Origin: Benincasa hispida
Taxonomy: Eukaryota > Streptophyta > Magnoliopsida > Cucurbitales > Cucurbitaceae
Assembly (NCBI RefSeq): GCF_009727055.1
Contig: NC_052349.1
Location: forward strand, 35,296,959-35,360,958
DNA: 64,000 nt
Reading direction: 5' to 3'
Shown here: piece after piece, positions 23,411 to 36,226 of the stretch
Layout: every line of letters begins with the position of its first letter
How positions within the stretch are numbered: the stretch's first letter is position 1
Notes under the pieces: generated by a model
What the model saw: the letters and a program-made list of their open reading frames with translations, nothing else
What the model was told of the DNA's origin: nothing
Databases searched by the model: none
Translations under genes and position numbers: made by a program

Positions 23411-23468
23411 ACTAGGACCTGAGCTAGTAAAAAAAAAAAAAGAATGAGGCAACACAGAAGATTAAAGT
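23411..23468 (+). pseudogene. left piece of a Ty3/gypsy integrase, cut by the copia insertion
   Basis: Reads as GPELV, an oligo-A-damaged stretch, then EATQKI. The continuation (RACMQIAQSRHKSY..) resumes at 40415 on the far side of the 17-kb copia element, so the two pieces are one interrupted domain. AAAGT at 23464-23468 is the left target duplication. Confidence 0.6.
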
Positions 23469-24452
23469 TGTTGGGGTTGATGTCTTAAATCTCATAGGGT
23501 CCTACAGTTTGTAATTGTAATGTAAAAACTTTTTATTTATGTAGTAAAATATTTGATGTTTTATTTCAAAATTAATTGCATTAACCAGAAACCAATTAAC
23601 TAACATCCAAGATTAAAGACATACAGGTGTATCATGTTTAAATGATAACCTAAATGGTCTGTAGTAGATGGATAAGGTTGGATATCTTATTCAGGTGACA
23701 TTATGAGTATGGCCCGCTTTGTAGATGTTACAATTGTTTTAAAGTACTACAAATGATCTGATCTTGATCAATCATGTGGAGACATATGAGCAGGGATATT
23801 CTATACAAAGGAGTTTATATAAGACCAGACCACAAAATGTTTAGTCTCATTATATAACACCGTTCATAATAGAGACTTACATTTCACTAGAGTGACTATA
23901 GGTAACATGACCTGAATCCTGAGTGAGTTGTGAACTCCTGCCTATGAGGGTGGTCGTTTGATTTGTATGGGTGAGAGTGGCCAGATCGCCGACTCAACAA
24001 GCCTATCATTTTGGGGATTCGTCTAATTGGGTAATTGGGAAAACAACTACACAAGAAGGAATTCACTCCTTCCCCAATGTCGAGACAAGTAGATAAATTG
24101 CTCCCTTAAGGGATGATTCTGGGGCTTGAACAATGTGATATCACACCTTTTCCTGGCTCGAGAGGGGTTTGGTCATAGTTGGACTATAACTTAATGTTCA
24201 TTAAAGGGATCAGTGGTACTTAAAGAGTTAGATGTAATTACAGGACAAGACGATAATTTTGGTCTAGTTATACTTACGAGCAATTTGTGAAGGTCATTGC
24301 ATTGTTGACTAGTTATATCCAATGGATACAGAAATATATCTATAGTGCGAAGAGTGTAGTTGTCGATATTTAGTGGAGTGCCCGAAAAATAACAGATGGT
24401 GAATAATTTAATTAAAGAGTTTAATTAATTATTCGCGTACCAATGAAGTTTT

Positions 24453-26386
24453 TGAAGGATCCCATTGAAGGGCCCTTGAGCAAAAGCGGGATCGTTCCAA
24501 ATCCCATTTGTTTTGAAAAACGAATTTACAGAAAAACAGGAATTAGATCATACATTTGAAAATAATATTCAACATGCTTTTAACTAAATACAAAAGAAGA
24601 TAAGGGTTTTTAGAAAACCTTACCTTTAAAGACTGTCTTCAAATGGGAATCCTTAGATCTTCAATTGACACAACCACAAATGCGTCCTTGGTATTCTCTA
24701 GGATGAAAGATCTATGAGTGGTGGACTCTGGAAATTTTGGTGAGGAAAGGGAGGAGATTGAGAGGAAGAAAGATCTTAGATAAACATTTTCTTTTCTAAA
24801 AAAAAACACATAACCTTTCTGTTCATGTTCAGGATGAAGAAGAAGATCTTTTATCAACTTCTGTCAATCACCCACATTATACGTGGGTGGAGAGAAAAGT
24901 GGGGAGGGAAGTTAATTCCCTCTCATTAATTCAAATTAAAAAATCAATTTAAATTAATATAATATAATTATATATATATATATAATAACTAACTTATTAT
25001 ATATATAACTATATGTTATATCACATATAACATATAACCTATAGTTTCAATATTGTATCATATACAATATAACATATAGTTTTTTTTTTCCTCTCACAAA
25101 TGACATTTAATATAAATCACATTTACATTAAATTCAATTATATAAATCTAATTCACATAATTAATACTTGAATCATATTCAAATATTTTTTTTCTCTCAT
25201 AAATAATATAATGTATCAAATACATTATAATAATTTTATCATATATAATGAATTTAACTTAATTATATCATATGTAATTAATTCTCTCAATTAATTTGAA
25301 CAATTCAAATTAATCCAAAAACTAATCCTCATTAAATCCTGTTGAGCTATTGAGAGGATCTCATGGACTTATAGCTTGAAGCTCCAACAATATGTGAATA
25401 ATTAATTAGATTCTTTAATTAAATTATTCAGCATCTATTAACTGTCGGGTACTTCACTAAAGACTGATGGTTGCACTCTTCACACTACAAATATATTTAT
25501 GTGTCCATTGGATATAACCAATCAACAGTACAATGACCCTTCACAAATTGCTCGTAAATATAGTTGGGCCAAAATTACCGTTATGCTCTTGTAGTTACAT
25601 ATAACTTCTTAAGTACCATTGATCCCTCTAGTGAATAATAAATCATAGTATAATTATGACTAAACCCCTCTCAGGCTAGGAGAGGGTGTGGCGCCACATT
25701 GTTCAAGCCCTAGAATCAGCCCTTAAGGGAGCAATTTATCTACTTGACCCGACCTTGAGGAAGGTGTGAATTCCTTCTTGTGTAGCTGTATTCTCAGCTC
25801 CCCAATCAGACAAAACCCCAAAATGGTAGGCTTATTGAGTCGGTGATCTGGCCACTCTCACCCATATAAATCAAATGACCGCCCTCATAAGCAGAAGCTC
25901 AAACCTCACTCAATATTTAGGTCATGTTATCTATGGTCATCCTGGTAAAATGTAAGTCTCTATTATGACCGGCGTTATATAATGAGACTAAGCATTTCGT
26001 GGTTCGGTCTTATACAAACTCCTATGTATAGAATATCACTGCTCACATGTCCACACATGAATGATCAGGATCAGATCATTTGTAGCACTTTACAATAATT
26101 GTAACACCTACAAAGCGGGTCATACTCGTATTGTCACCAGGATAAGGTACCTAGCTTTATCCCTCTACTATAGACCATTAAGTTATCACTTAAACATGAT
26201 CTACCCGTATGTTTCTACATACATGTTTAAGCTATAAGATAACCTTGGATGTTAGTTTATTGGTTTGTGGTTAATGAAACTAATTTTGAAACGAAACATC
26301 ATATATTTTATTAAATAAATAATAAGTTTGTACAATACAATTACAAATTATAGAACCCTATGAGATTTAGGGTATCAACCTCAACA
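24453..26386 (-). mobile_element. solo LTR C, inserted in LTR B
   Basis: On the minus strand it starts TGTTGAGGTTGATACC (at 26386) and ends CCTTCA (at 24453). Its body resembles LTR B in inverted orientation. Flanking pentamers are GTTTT and GCTTA, a weak match consistent with a decayed duplication of GCTTA. Because B and C are inverted relatives, the region can form a large stem. Confidence 0.7.
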
Positions 26387-26983
26387 GCTTAAAGCTATAG
26401 ATCCATGAGGTCTCCTTGGTAGCTTAACGGGATTTAATGAGAATCAGTTTTTGGATTAATTTGAATTGTTCAAATTACTTGAAAAAATTAATTATATATG
26501 ATATAATTAATTGTTTTTTAATTATATAAATGATATCATTACTATAATGTATTTGATACATTATATTTATGAAAGGAAATAAATATTTGAATATGACTCA
26601 AATATTAATTATATGAATTGGATTCATATTGTTAAATTTAATGTAAATATGATTTATATTAAATGCCACTGGTAAAAGAAAATTATAACTATAGACTATA
26701 TTGTATTTGATACAACATTAAAATTATAGGTTATATGTTATATATGATATAACATATAGTTACATGTATATGTATAATAAGTTTTATATATATATATGTG
26801 TTATATTATTTACTTAATTTTTTTAATTTTTTTTGGAGGAAATTAACTTCCCTCCTCTTTTTTCTCTCTACCCACGTAAGTGGGCAGTTGTGTGGAGAGG
26901 GGGGTTCCTCTTCTTCATCTTGTAAAATAGAAAAGGATGATATATAGATATAGAACAGTTCTGTATTTTTTTAGATATCTTAG

Positions 26984-29900
26984 TGAAGGAACTCTAAATC
27001 TAGAGAATCAGTGAGCGGAAGCGAATCGTTCTAAAATCCATTGTGAAAGAACATAAACATTTATAATCAAACAGAACAGATTATGCATTAAAGAACAAAT
27101 TACAGCATGCTTCAAAGTAAATACAAGAGATCAAGTAAACAATACCTTTGAAGAACCCTTTCTTCATGTATTTTCTTCAATCGATCACCAACGCGTCCAA
27201 CAGCACGAACGCAACGAGCAACTGGAAGATCCTCGTGTTGGGATTGGTGTCCTAATTCTCTCGGAGTCTCGTTGTTTTGTAAAGATACACATTGTTCAAT
27301 TAATAAAATAAGTGTTATTTAATTCTGACATTTACTCATATCCAATAAACAAAGCTCCTTGGTTATCTTATGTGAACTTAAGCATGTATATGTGATATAC
27401 AAGTGGATCATGCCTTAAATGATAACCTAAATCGGTCTGTAGTATAAGGATTAAGGTGGGATACCTGATCTTGGTGATACTATGGATATGGCTCGCTTTG
27501 TAGAGGTTTGCAAGTATTGTAAACTACTACAGATGGTTGATTTTGACCATTCATGTGGAGACGTGGAGCGGGGGTGTCCTATACAAAGAGTTTGTATAAG
27601 ACCTGGACCACGAGATGACTAGACTCTATATATAACGCCGTTGATATAAGAGACTTGCATCTCACCTAAACGACCATAGGTAACACGACCTCAATCTTGA
27701 GTGTTTTAGGAACTCCTGCCTTTGAGGGCGGTCCTTTGATTAGTATAGGTGAGAGTGGCCAGATTGCCAACTCAACATGTCTACCTTTTTGGGGACTTAT
27801 CTGATCTGGGAGTTGGGAACTCAATCCACAATATGGAATTCACTCTTTTCCCGAAACAGGGATAAGTAGAGAGATTGCTTTCTTAAGGGTTGATTCCGGG
27901 GCTTGAACATAGTGGCCACAGCTTCTCTTTGGAAGAGAAGACTCAGTCATAGTAAGACTATGATTTATGTTCATTAGAGGGATCAGTGGTACTTAAGGAG
28001 ACAAATGTAACTACAGGGGCATAACGGTTATTGGCCCAGTTGTACTTACGAGCAATCTGTGAAGGGTTGTCGTACTACTCATTGGTTAAGATGGACACAT
28101 AATATATCTGTAGTGAGGAGAGTTCAACTGTCGGTCTTTAGTAGAGTGTCTGGCAGTTAACGAATGGTGGATCCCGTGACTAAAGAGTTTAGTCAGTTAT
28201 TCACATACCGTTGGAGCTTCGGATCTACAGCACCATGAGGTCCCCTTGGTAGCTTAGATTCATGTTGAAGGATTAGTTCTTGGTGTTGATTTGAAATGTT
28301 CAAATTGACAAGAGGTGTCTTGATTATATATGATATAATCGGTATGATGTATAAGATACATCTAGTGGAGGATTGATGTAAATGAGATTTACATTAAGTA
28401 CCATGGAATAGGAAAAGAACTATGGTTTATATGTTTCATGAGATGAAATACTAAAACTGTAGGTTAGAAATATAGTATGATAAGTTGGTTATCATTTATG
28501 TTTATAATAATATTGATTATTAGATAATTAATACTTTTCTTTTAAATAACCAAAGTAATGGGTGGTTATTGATCATGGTAACCGTGAGTTTAAAAGGAAA
28601 TCGGTTTCCTATTTTGAAAAAGAATTTTTTACAGAGGTTTTACAAAAGTTTAAAAAAGTTTTTTGAGTTTTCTCTCTGGCAAAAAGAAACTCATGGAAGT
28701 CGTCAAGTAAATACAGATTTAATAAACGACGGTTGGGCTAGTGCAGGTGCTAGCTAAACGATCGCATAGCTTTGCTAGACGATTGCTGGCCCAAGGTAAA
28801 TGATCATGTAGAATCGAACGAGCTAAACAATAGAGCTAAACGATCGCATAGCTTTTGCTAGACGATCGCATAGTTTTATCTAAATGATTGGGCATCGACC
28901 TATACGATAGGTCTCNNNNNTCTCCCACTTATCCAGTTGTGTATGCGATCGTTCTTTCCTCCATTCGTCTACCTCACACCAAGTCCGAACAGAGCCCACC
29001 CTTTGAATTCTCACACCGAGAATACCAAGGTCGATGGTGTCAAACTCAACTCAACACCGTCGAGGTTTTCTGGAGGCTGTTCGTGTTGTGGAGGAGTTCG
29101 TGACTGAGAAAATCGTTGAGGATGAGCGCGAAGTGTTCGTGCAGTGTTACGGTCGTGTAGATCGGGCGCTCGTGGTTTCTGTGTTCGATCAGAGTGCGCA
29201 TCGGACCTTGGAGACGCTTCTACTGTTGTTAGTACAGTTTTTCCCTCTATACTTTTATTGTTTCATGCTGTAATTTCTTTGTAAATTGTATAATCGCTTA
29301 TATTGAAGACTTGTTGATTCATGATTATAATTTGGAATAGTCTTGCTTCCCCTACTCACAAAAATCGTGTTTCCAATTTCCTTCACCTCGATCACTAACG
29401 AGTACAACTTGATCCTCGATCCTCGAACGGAACTCGACACCACCACAAGGTTACCTTCGTATTCTCTTGTGAGAATCGAAGAGTTATGGGCTCTGTATGG
29501 ATTTGGGTAGAGGGATGGAGGAAATGAACGATCGAGTATGTAACAAAAGGAAGAAGTCTATCGTATAGACTTGATACTCAATCGTGCAGTAATAGGCACT
29601 ATCGTATAGTGAACTCGATAGTCTATCGTCTAGTCTCTCAACAAGCAATCTCTAATTACTTGATGCGTGAAGCATTGAATGAAAATGAAAAACTATTTTT
29701 CTTAATCCACAATTGCCATAAACTGTCTAAAAACCACCTCCTAAGGTAGTTATTGGAGAAAAAGAAAAATAATTATCTCATAATTAATAATTTATAAATA
29801 AATATAATAACTAACTTATCATATTATATTTATAACCTATAGTTTTAATATTGCATCATATGCAACATATAAACCATAGTTCTTTTTCTCTTTTTATGGC

Positions 29901-31114
29901 ATTTAATATAAATCATATTTATATTAATTCCTCTAATCAAATAATGTATCAAATACATCATATCAATTATATTATATATAATTTAATTAATTAATTTATA
30001 TCAGATATAATCAAATTTTCTCTTGTTAATTTGAACATTTCAAACTAGCCCAAAAATGGATTCTCAACATGAGTCTATTGAGCTACCAATGGGACCTTAT
30101 GAACCTGTAACTTGAAGCTCCAACGGTACGTGAATAACTGACTAAACTCTTTAATCACGATATCCACCATCCGTTAACTATCGAATACTCCACTAAAGAC
30201 TGTCAGTTGCAGTCTTCGCACTACAGATATATTTTTGTGTCTATTGGATATAACCAATCAACAGTATGATGACCCTTCACAAATTACTCGTAAGTACAAT
30301 TGGACCAATTTACCGTTTTGCCCCTGTAGTTACATCTAACTCCTTAAATACCATTGATTCCTCTAATGAACCATAGATCATATTCCCACTATGACTAAAC
30401 CCTTCTCAGCCAAGAGAAAGTGTGGCACCACATTTTTTAAGCTCTGGAATCAGTTCTTAAGGGAGCAATGAGTGAATTTTATTTTATGTAGCTGAGTTAC
30501 CAGCTCCCCAATCAAACGAATCCCCAAAGTGGTAGGTTTGAGTCGGCAATCTGGCCACTCTCATCCATGCAAACCAAAGGACCGCCCTCATAGGCAGGAG
30601 TTCACAACTCACTCAGGATTATGGTAATGTTACCTATGGTCATCCTAGTAAAATAAAAGTCTCAATTTTATCGGCGTTATATAATGAGACTAAACATTTC
30701 GTGGTTCGATTTTATACAAACTCCTTTAAATAGAGTATCCCCGCTCGCATGTCTAATACACGAATGATCAAAATCAGACCATTTGTAGCACTTTACAACA
30801 TTTGTAACACCTACAATGCGGGCCACACTCGTAGCGTCACCAAGATAAGATATCTCTCCTTTATCCATATACTACAAACCATTTAGGTTATCATTTAAAG
30901 CACGATCCACTTGTATGTCTCCACATACATGCTTAAGTTACAACGATAACCAGGGATCTTAGTTTATTGGTTTGTGGTTAATGCAACTAAAATATCTCAT
31001 ATTTCATAGACTGAAATGAATAAAATATCTCATATTATAAATAAAAAAGAGTTTGTTCATACAAGTGTTTACAAACTACAGAACCCTACGAGATTTATGA
31101 CTTCAACCCCAACA
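26984..31114 (-). mobile_element. solo LTR Y, inserted in LTR B and split by LTR E
   Basis: The ends lie at 26984 (TGAAGGAAC) and 31114 (CCCCAACA), with flanking pentamers CTTAG and CTCAG. Subtracting LTR E leaves about 1.98 kb of a minus-strand LTR: 26984-27235 is its distal part and 29391-31114 the rest. It contains GTCTAT-CGT-ATAGAC (29556-29570) and CACTAT-CGT-ATAGTG (29597-29611). Confidence 0.75.
27236..29385 (+). mobile_element. solo LTR E, inserted in LTR Y, with a perfect CCTCG duplication
   Basis: Starts TGTTGGGATTGGTG and ends TTTCCTTCA. CCTCG flanks both sides exactly (27231-27235 and 29386-29390). At 2150 bp it is the longest of the family here. It contains a twice-repeated GCTAAACGATCGCATAGCTT block (28752 and about 28833) and five N bases at 28916-28920, an assembly gap. 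Confidence 0.85.
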
Positions 31115-31382
31115 CTCAGATCTCTCTCTTCCTCTCAATATCTTTCTTTCCCTCAAAATCCAAAATCACTTGAGCTCTCGCTCCTCTTGGATTCTCACCA
31201 GAGAATATCGAGGTCTCCTTGTGGTGGTGCCCAATTGGCCATTCACAGTTCGTGATTATTCATGGGAAAGGATACGTGAAGTTTTGAGTTCTTCAAAGGT
31301 AAAGGTTTTTTAAACCCTAATTTTATTCTTTTGTATTTATTCACAAGCATGATTGCAATTCCGTTCAAAGGGATCCTTCAAT

Positions 31383-31394
31383 TGGTATCAAAGT
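31383..31394 (+). other. primer binding site of the copia element
   Basis: TGGTATCAAAGT lies two bases after the LTR end and resembles the initiator-Met tRNA complement TGGTATCAGAGC. Confidence 0.75.
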
Positions 31395-33609
31395 CAGGTT
31401 ATTGATCTCAAATCCTTAATTTTTTTATAATTAATTTTACAGTCATGGTGGGATTTAAATTTTGTGCATTTTTTAATTGATTCTATGATGAATGATGTTG
31501 TGATGAATGTGATTATTGTTAATGGATGTTTCGAGATAGGACATATAGATCTATGGCTGTATTTATTTACAAATTTGTTTGTACGGGCCCATGTTTTGGG
31601 TCATAATATTGCTATTGAGTCTGCTATTTAAAAGTTCTTGAGTCATTTGTGGCGTTTTCGGTGAAATTCTAATGAAGACGAGATCAAATCTAACGAAGAA
31701 TCGAGGGTTTTTGCAGCAGTACAGTCGGGACTGTACCGCAGCGTTGCAACGCTGCGATGAAGAACAATATTGTGTTCTTTCCATAGAGTTGCAATGCTAT
31801 GATGCGATAAGAACCAACCGGTTCTAGTCTGGTTCAATTCGTGGCTCACTTGGTCTGATTTCGGTTTGGTCAGTTCAAGTGGTTTAAGTTCGGTTCGATG
31901 GCTAGCTTGTCTAGTTTAAGTGGTTCAAGGCCCGGTTCACCTATTTTGAACCGAATGTCTTTTATCCTTTTAATAGTTAGCTTTTAAATTACTTTGAGGT
32001 GTCCTATCCTGGTCCATTAACTATTATTATTAATAAATATGTTATGTTTTATACTTAAATATATGTCATATTGTATGTCATATAGAATTAAATCCCACCA
32101 TAGGTTATGTATTTTATTTCATGCATCTTTTATATTATAAGTATTATAATATGTGTATATGCATGATTTAAAATTTTATAGTATGCTCATGCATCATATA
32201 GTATAATACATGCATGCATGCATTAATAACATATACATGCATCATTTATACTATAAGAGTTATAATATATTGTATGAATTATATGTTTATAGTATGTTAT
32301 TAATAATTTCATTACCTTTCTATACAATTGTTATATGTTAGTAATGAAAGCATGACACGACTTTAGGTTAATTTATAAATGTTATAATTTATTAAAGTAT
32401 GTCAAAACATGTGATGTATGGTTTTAATTTATTTCATTTGTTTATAATCATTATTACAAAATGAAATTAGAATTTAAAATTAATAATAAAGAGTTGCATG
32501 CAAACCTTAGGTTATAATCAATTTTTTTTAATTGTTTTAAAATATGATTCACATTGACCTAAGATCACGTTTCTAATGAGATTAGAAATCTTAGTTTAAT
32601 CTTTTAATCTATTTAATAGGATTAAATTGATCTTAATAAAAGATTAACAATGTAACAAATATATCTATAAGGGACCTTTTGTCCAAGGCGAGTTCTGCCT
32701 AGGCTATGGTATTTAAATTGACAGAAACGTAACACCGCTACCTGGAAACTTACCTGGAAAGGTGAATTAGATAGATTTGTTACATGCATGCAAGTTAGAT
32801 TAAAATTTATTAAAGAGTTTAATAGACCTTAATCAAAATTATTTAACTATCCAAATACAAATGTTGTTTTTTGGGCAAATTAAACAAACACTTAGATAAA
32901 ATCAATAGCCGGATTTTCCTAAGTTAATTAACCCTAGATAAAATACTCAGTGGGAAGAAAATGGGGTATATGATGCTTCATTTCTCCTTAAAATTCACAC
33001 CGTGACGTCTATACTCGGCCTCGAGGCACCATGGGTGTCCCCCTACGTGTGGCATTTGTATAGATCAATATCAAGTTGAATGGAAGAGTGTTTATAGTAA
33101 GTGGAAGCGGGATGTGTGACAACACATCCCTCGGTTTCTCTCATTAGGTTGAAATAAAGTTTCGTGCATGGCCTCGTGGCACCATAGGTGTTCCTTTAAA
33201 GGATAGCATTTTTGCATGACGCTTTATTCGATCTCCAGAAATGGATAGGTTTGCTTTAGTTTCATGTCCCAATTGGTTTTTTCTCTATGGTTGGCTCATT
33301 GGGGCGGAACTCTAGAATCTAAAAAGAGGAGTTACACTTATAAGAATTGTTAAGCAAGTTAACAAATTCTGGACCGAACAATGGCGACTGTTCGTTATAG
33401 TGACAAAGTGTTGTTTTTGTCTAATGGTTGAGAATGTCTCATTTCAGTGAAGGGGCACTTGATCACCCTACGGTGACTTTTGTCTTAACTCACTGAAACA
33501 TCATTGCAAAATAGTTGTCACTTAGGTGCATTAAACTATTGTTAAAAACTGATTGGTTGTCTTAATGGTTTAATACAAAAAACTAATTATAATAATTTGT
33601 ATGCTTTAG
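31395..33609 (+). other. long untranslated leader of the copia element
   Basis: About 2.2 kb with no coding blocks. It contains a perfect 20-bp palindrome centred on GTTGCAAC (31737-31756) and a near-perfect one just upstream (GTACAGTC..GACTGTAC, 31718-31735). An ATGCATGCATGCAT run lies near 32211-32224. Two copies of a 'GGCCTCG.GGCACCATRGGTGT' phrase lie near 33016 and 33170. Confidence 0.5.
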
Positions 33610-34262
33610 AAAATTTATTTCAATTCGTGGCTCACTAGTCTTTCTGAAGTCTTCGCCAAGAAGCATGAGCTCATGCTCACATCCCGTGAGATCATAGAGT
33701 CCCTGAAAAGAATGTTAGGACAACCGTCCGCATAGCTCAGGCATGACGCTCTCAAACATATCTTCAATGCTCGTATGCAAGAAGAGGCATCTGTTTGAGA
33801 ACATGTTCTCAAAATGATGGTTCACTTCAATGTGGTGGAGATTAATGGGTCCGTCATCGATGAAGCTAGCCAAGTTAGCTTTATTTTGGAATCTTTACCT
33901 GAAAGTTTCCTTCATTTCCAGAGCAATATTGTTTTGAATAGGATTGACTACAATCTAACCACCCTCCTCAACGAGCTACAGACCTTCCAGTCCTTGATGA
34001 AAAGCAAGGGACAAAAGGGTGAAACAAATGTAGCTCTAAAAAGTTTCACAGAGGTTCGACCTCTAGGACAAAGTTTGTACCTTCTTCCTCCAGCAACAAA
34101 AGTGGAAGTAGAATAATGATGGAAAAGGGAAAGCTAACCCATCGGCCACTGCTCAAAAGAAAGCCAAGGCTACAAAGGGAATCTGTTTCCATTGCAACCA
34201 AGATGGCCATTAGAGGAGGAACTACCTCAAGTACTTGGTAAAAAAGAAGAAGGCCAAGCAAG
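33610..34262 (+). pseudogene. copia gag (UBN2-type) with zinc knuckle, decayed
   Basis: Starts with SLSEVFAKKHELMLTSREI, passes a stop near 33736 and another near 33797, then is open at 33814-34116 (HFNVVEINGSVIDEASQVSF and later LNELQTFQSLMKSK). After a frame change, CFHCNQDGH (about 34182-34208) is the CCHC knuckle, followed by a stop and a basic tail. Order and content are those of Ty1/copia gag. Confidence 0.75.
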
Positions 34263-36226
34263 GTAAATGTGATTTGCTTGTATTGGAAACATGTTTAGTA
34301 GAAAATGATGATTCTGCTTGGATTATAGATTTTGGCATCACTAACCACGTTTGTTCTTCATTTTAGGGAATTAGTTCCTGGCGACAACTTGATGCTGGTG
34401 AGATCACGATGCGGGTTGGAACTGGGCACGTCGTCTTGGTTGTGGCAGTGGGAGGTCTCCAATTGACTTTACATAGTAAATTCATTTTACTAGAAAATGT
34501 ATATGTAGTTCCTGGTTTAAAGAGGAACTTAATTTCTATAAAGTGTTTGCTAGAACAATCATATTGTATTAATTTTCTTGTAAATAAAGTGTTTATTTCT
34601 AAGAATGGTGTCAATATTTGTTCAGCTGGAATGGAAGATAATTTACATGTGTTAAGGTCGTTAGCTACTAAAGCCCTTCATAACACTGAGATGTTTAAAA
34701 CTGCAGTAACTCAATATAAAAGACTTAAAATTTCTCCTAAAGAAAATGCTCAACTTTGGCACCTAAGACTAGGACACATTAATCTCAATAGGATTGAGAG
34801 ATTGGTGAAGAATGGACTTCTAAGCGAGTTAGAATAAAATTCTTTGCTTGTGTATGAGTCATGCCTTAAAGGCAAAATGACTAAAAGACCCTTTGCTGGA
34901 AATGGTCATAGGGCCAAAGAATCTCTAGAGCTATTACATTCAAACCTCTGTGGTTCGTTGAATGTAAAAGCTAGGGGAGGTTATAAATATTTCATCACTT
35001 TTACTGATGATTATTCAAGATAGGGTATGTTTATTTAATGCAACATAAGTCTGAATCTTTTGAAAAGTTCAAAGAATTCAAGGCTGAAGTTGAAAATGCA
35101 TTAAATAAAACAATAAAGGCATTTCGATCTGATCGAGATGGAGAGTTTATGGATCTAACATTCCAAAACTATTTGATAGAATATGGAATTATATCCTAAC
35201 TCTCAGAAACTGGTACACCTTAGTAGAATGGTATATCAAAAAGGAAAAATCGAACCCTATTGGACATGGTTCAGTATATGATGAGTTATGCTTCCTTACT
35301 TGACTCATTTTGGGGTTATGCAGTAGAGACTGCAGCATATATTTTGAACTGTGTTCCATCCAAGAGTGTTACCAGAATACTTTTGGAGTTATGGAATAGT
35401 CGTAAAGCTAGTTTACGTCATTTCAAAATCTAAGGTTGCCCAGCACATGTGCTTGAGGCTAATCCTAAGAAATTGGAATCTCGTTTAAAATTGTGTCTAT
35501 TTGTAGGCTACCCCAAAGGAACGAGAGGTGGTTACTTCTTTGACCCTAAAGAAAACAAAGTGTTTGTATCGACAAATACTACTTTTCTTGAAGAAAATCA
35601 CATAAGGGAGCACAAACCCCACAATAAGATTGTGTTGAACGAACTTTCTAAAGGAACTACTGAATCTTCAACAAGAATTGTTGAAGAACCTAACACCTCA
35701 ACAAGAGCTGTTGAAGTTGGATCATCAAATAGGTCAAATCCACCTTAAGTGTTTAGGGAACCTCGATGCAGTAGAAGGGTTGCGAACCCAACTATCTGTT
35801 GCATGGATTTAACTGAAATCCTAGCTATGGTAGCTGACGAAGATATTGAGGATCCATTGTTTTACAAGAAGGCAATGGAGGATGTTGACAAAGATGAGTG
35901 ATTAAAGCTATGGATCTCGAAATGGAGTCAATGTACTTCAATTCAGTATGGGATCTTGTAGATCAACCTGATGAAGTAAATCCTATAGATTGCAAATGGA
36001 TCTACAGGAGAAAATGAGGTGCTGATGGAAAAGTGCAAACCTTCAAGGCTAGACTGGTGGCAAAGGGCTATACCCAGGTTAAGGGAGTCAACTATGAGGA
36101 GACTTTCTCACCTGTTGCTATGCTGAAGTCTATCAGAATCCTCCTATCCATGGCCTCATATTATGATTATGAGATTTGGCAGATGGACGTCAAGACTATT
36201 TTTCTGAATGGCAATCTTGAGGAGAC
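34263..36226 (+). pseudogene. copia protease, integrase and first part of reverse transcriptase
   Basis: The protease site reads IDFGITNHVC (about 34324-34353), with F in place of S of the usual DSG. The 34409-34837 frame contains VPGLKRNLIS and the HHCC start LWHLRLGHINLNRI. The catalytic integrase shows FTDDYSR (about 35000) and SDRDGEF (about 35130), then stops. 35449-35748 is the integrase tail (LFVGYPKGTRGGYFF). RT begins near 35900 and includes FKARLVAKGYTQV and MDVKTIFLNG (36033-36216). It is cut at 36227 by a solo LTR. Confidence 0.8.

Larger units (their letters stand above)
23469..31380 (+). repeat. 5' LTR (B) of the copia element, in three pieces
   Basis: Pieces are 23469-24452, 26392-26983 and 31120-31380, about 1.84 kb in total. 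It starts TGTTGGGGTTGATG and ends GGGATCCTTCA next to the primer site. Joined, the pieces run parallel to the uninterrupted 3' LTR at 38500-40414, which fixes the breakpoints of the two inserted LTRs. Confidence 0.8.

Noticed and set aside
28916..28920. Run of five N bases as a biological feature
   Set aside because: It is an assembly gap marker; noted only because it lies beside a structured repeat.
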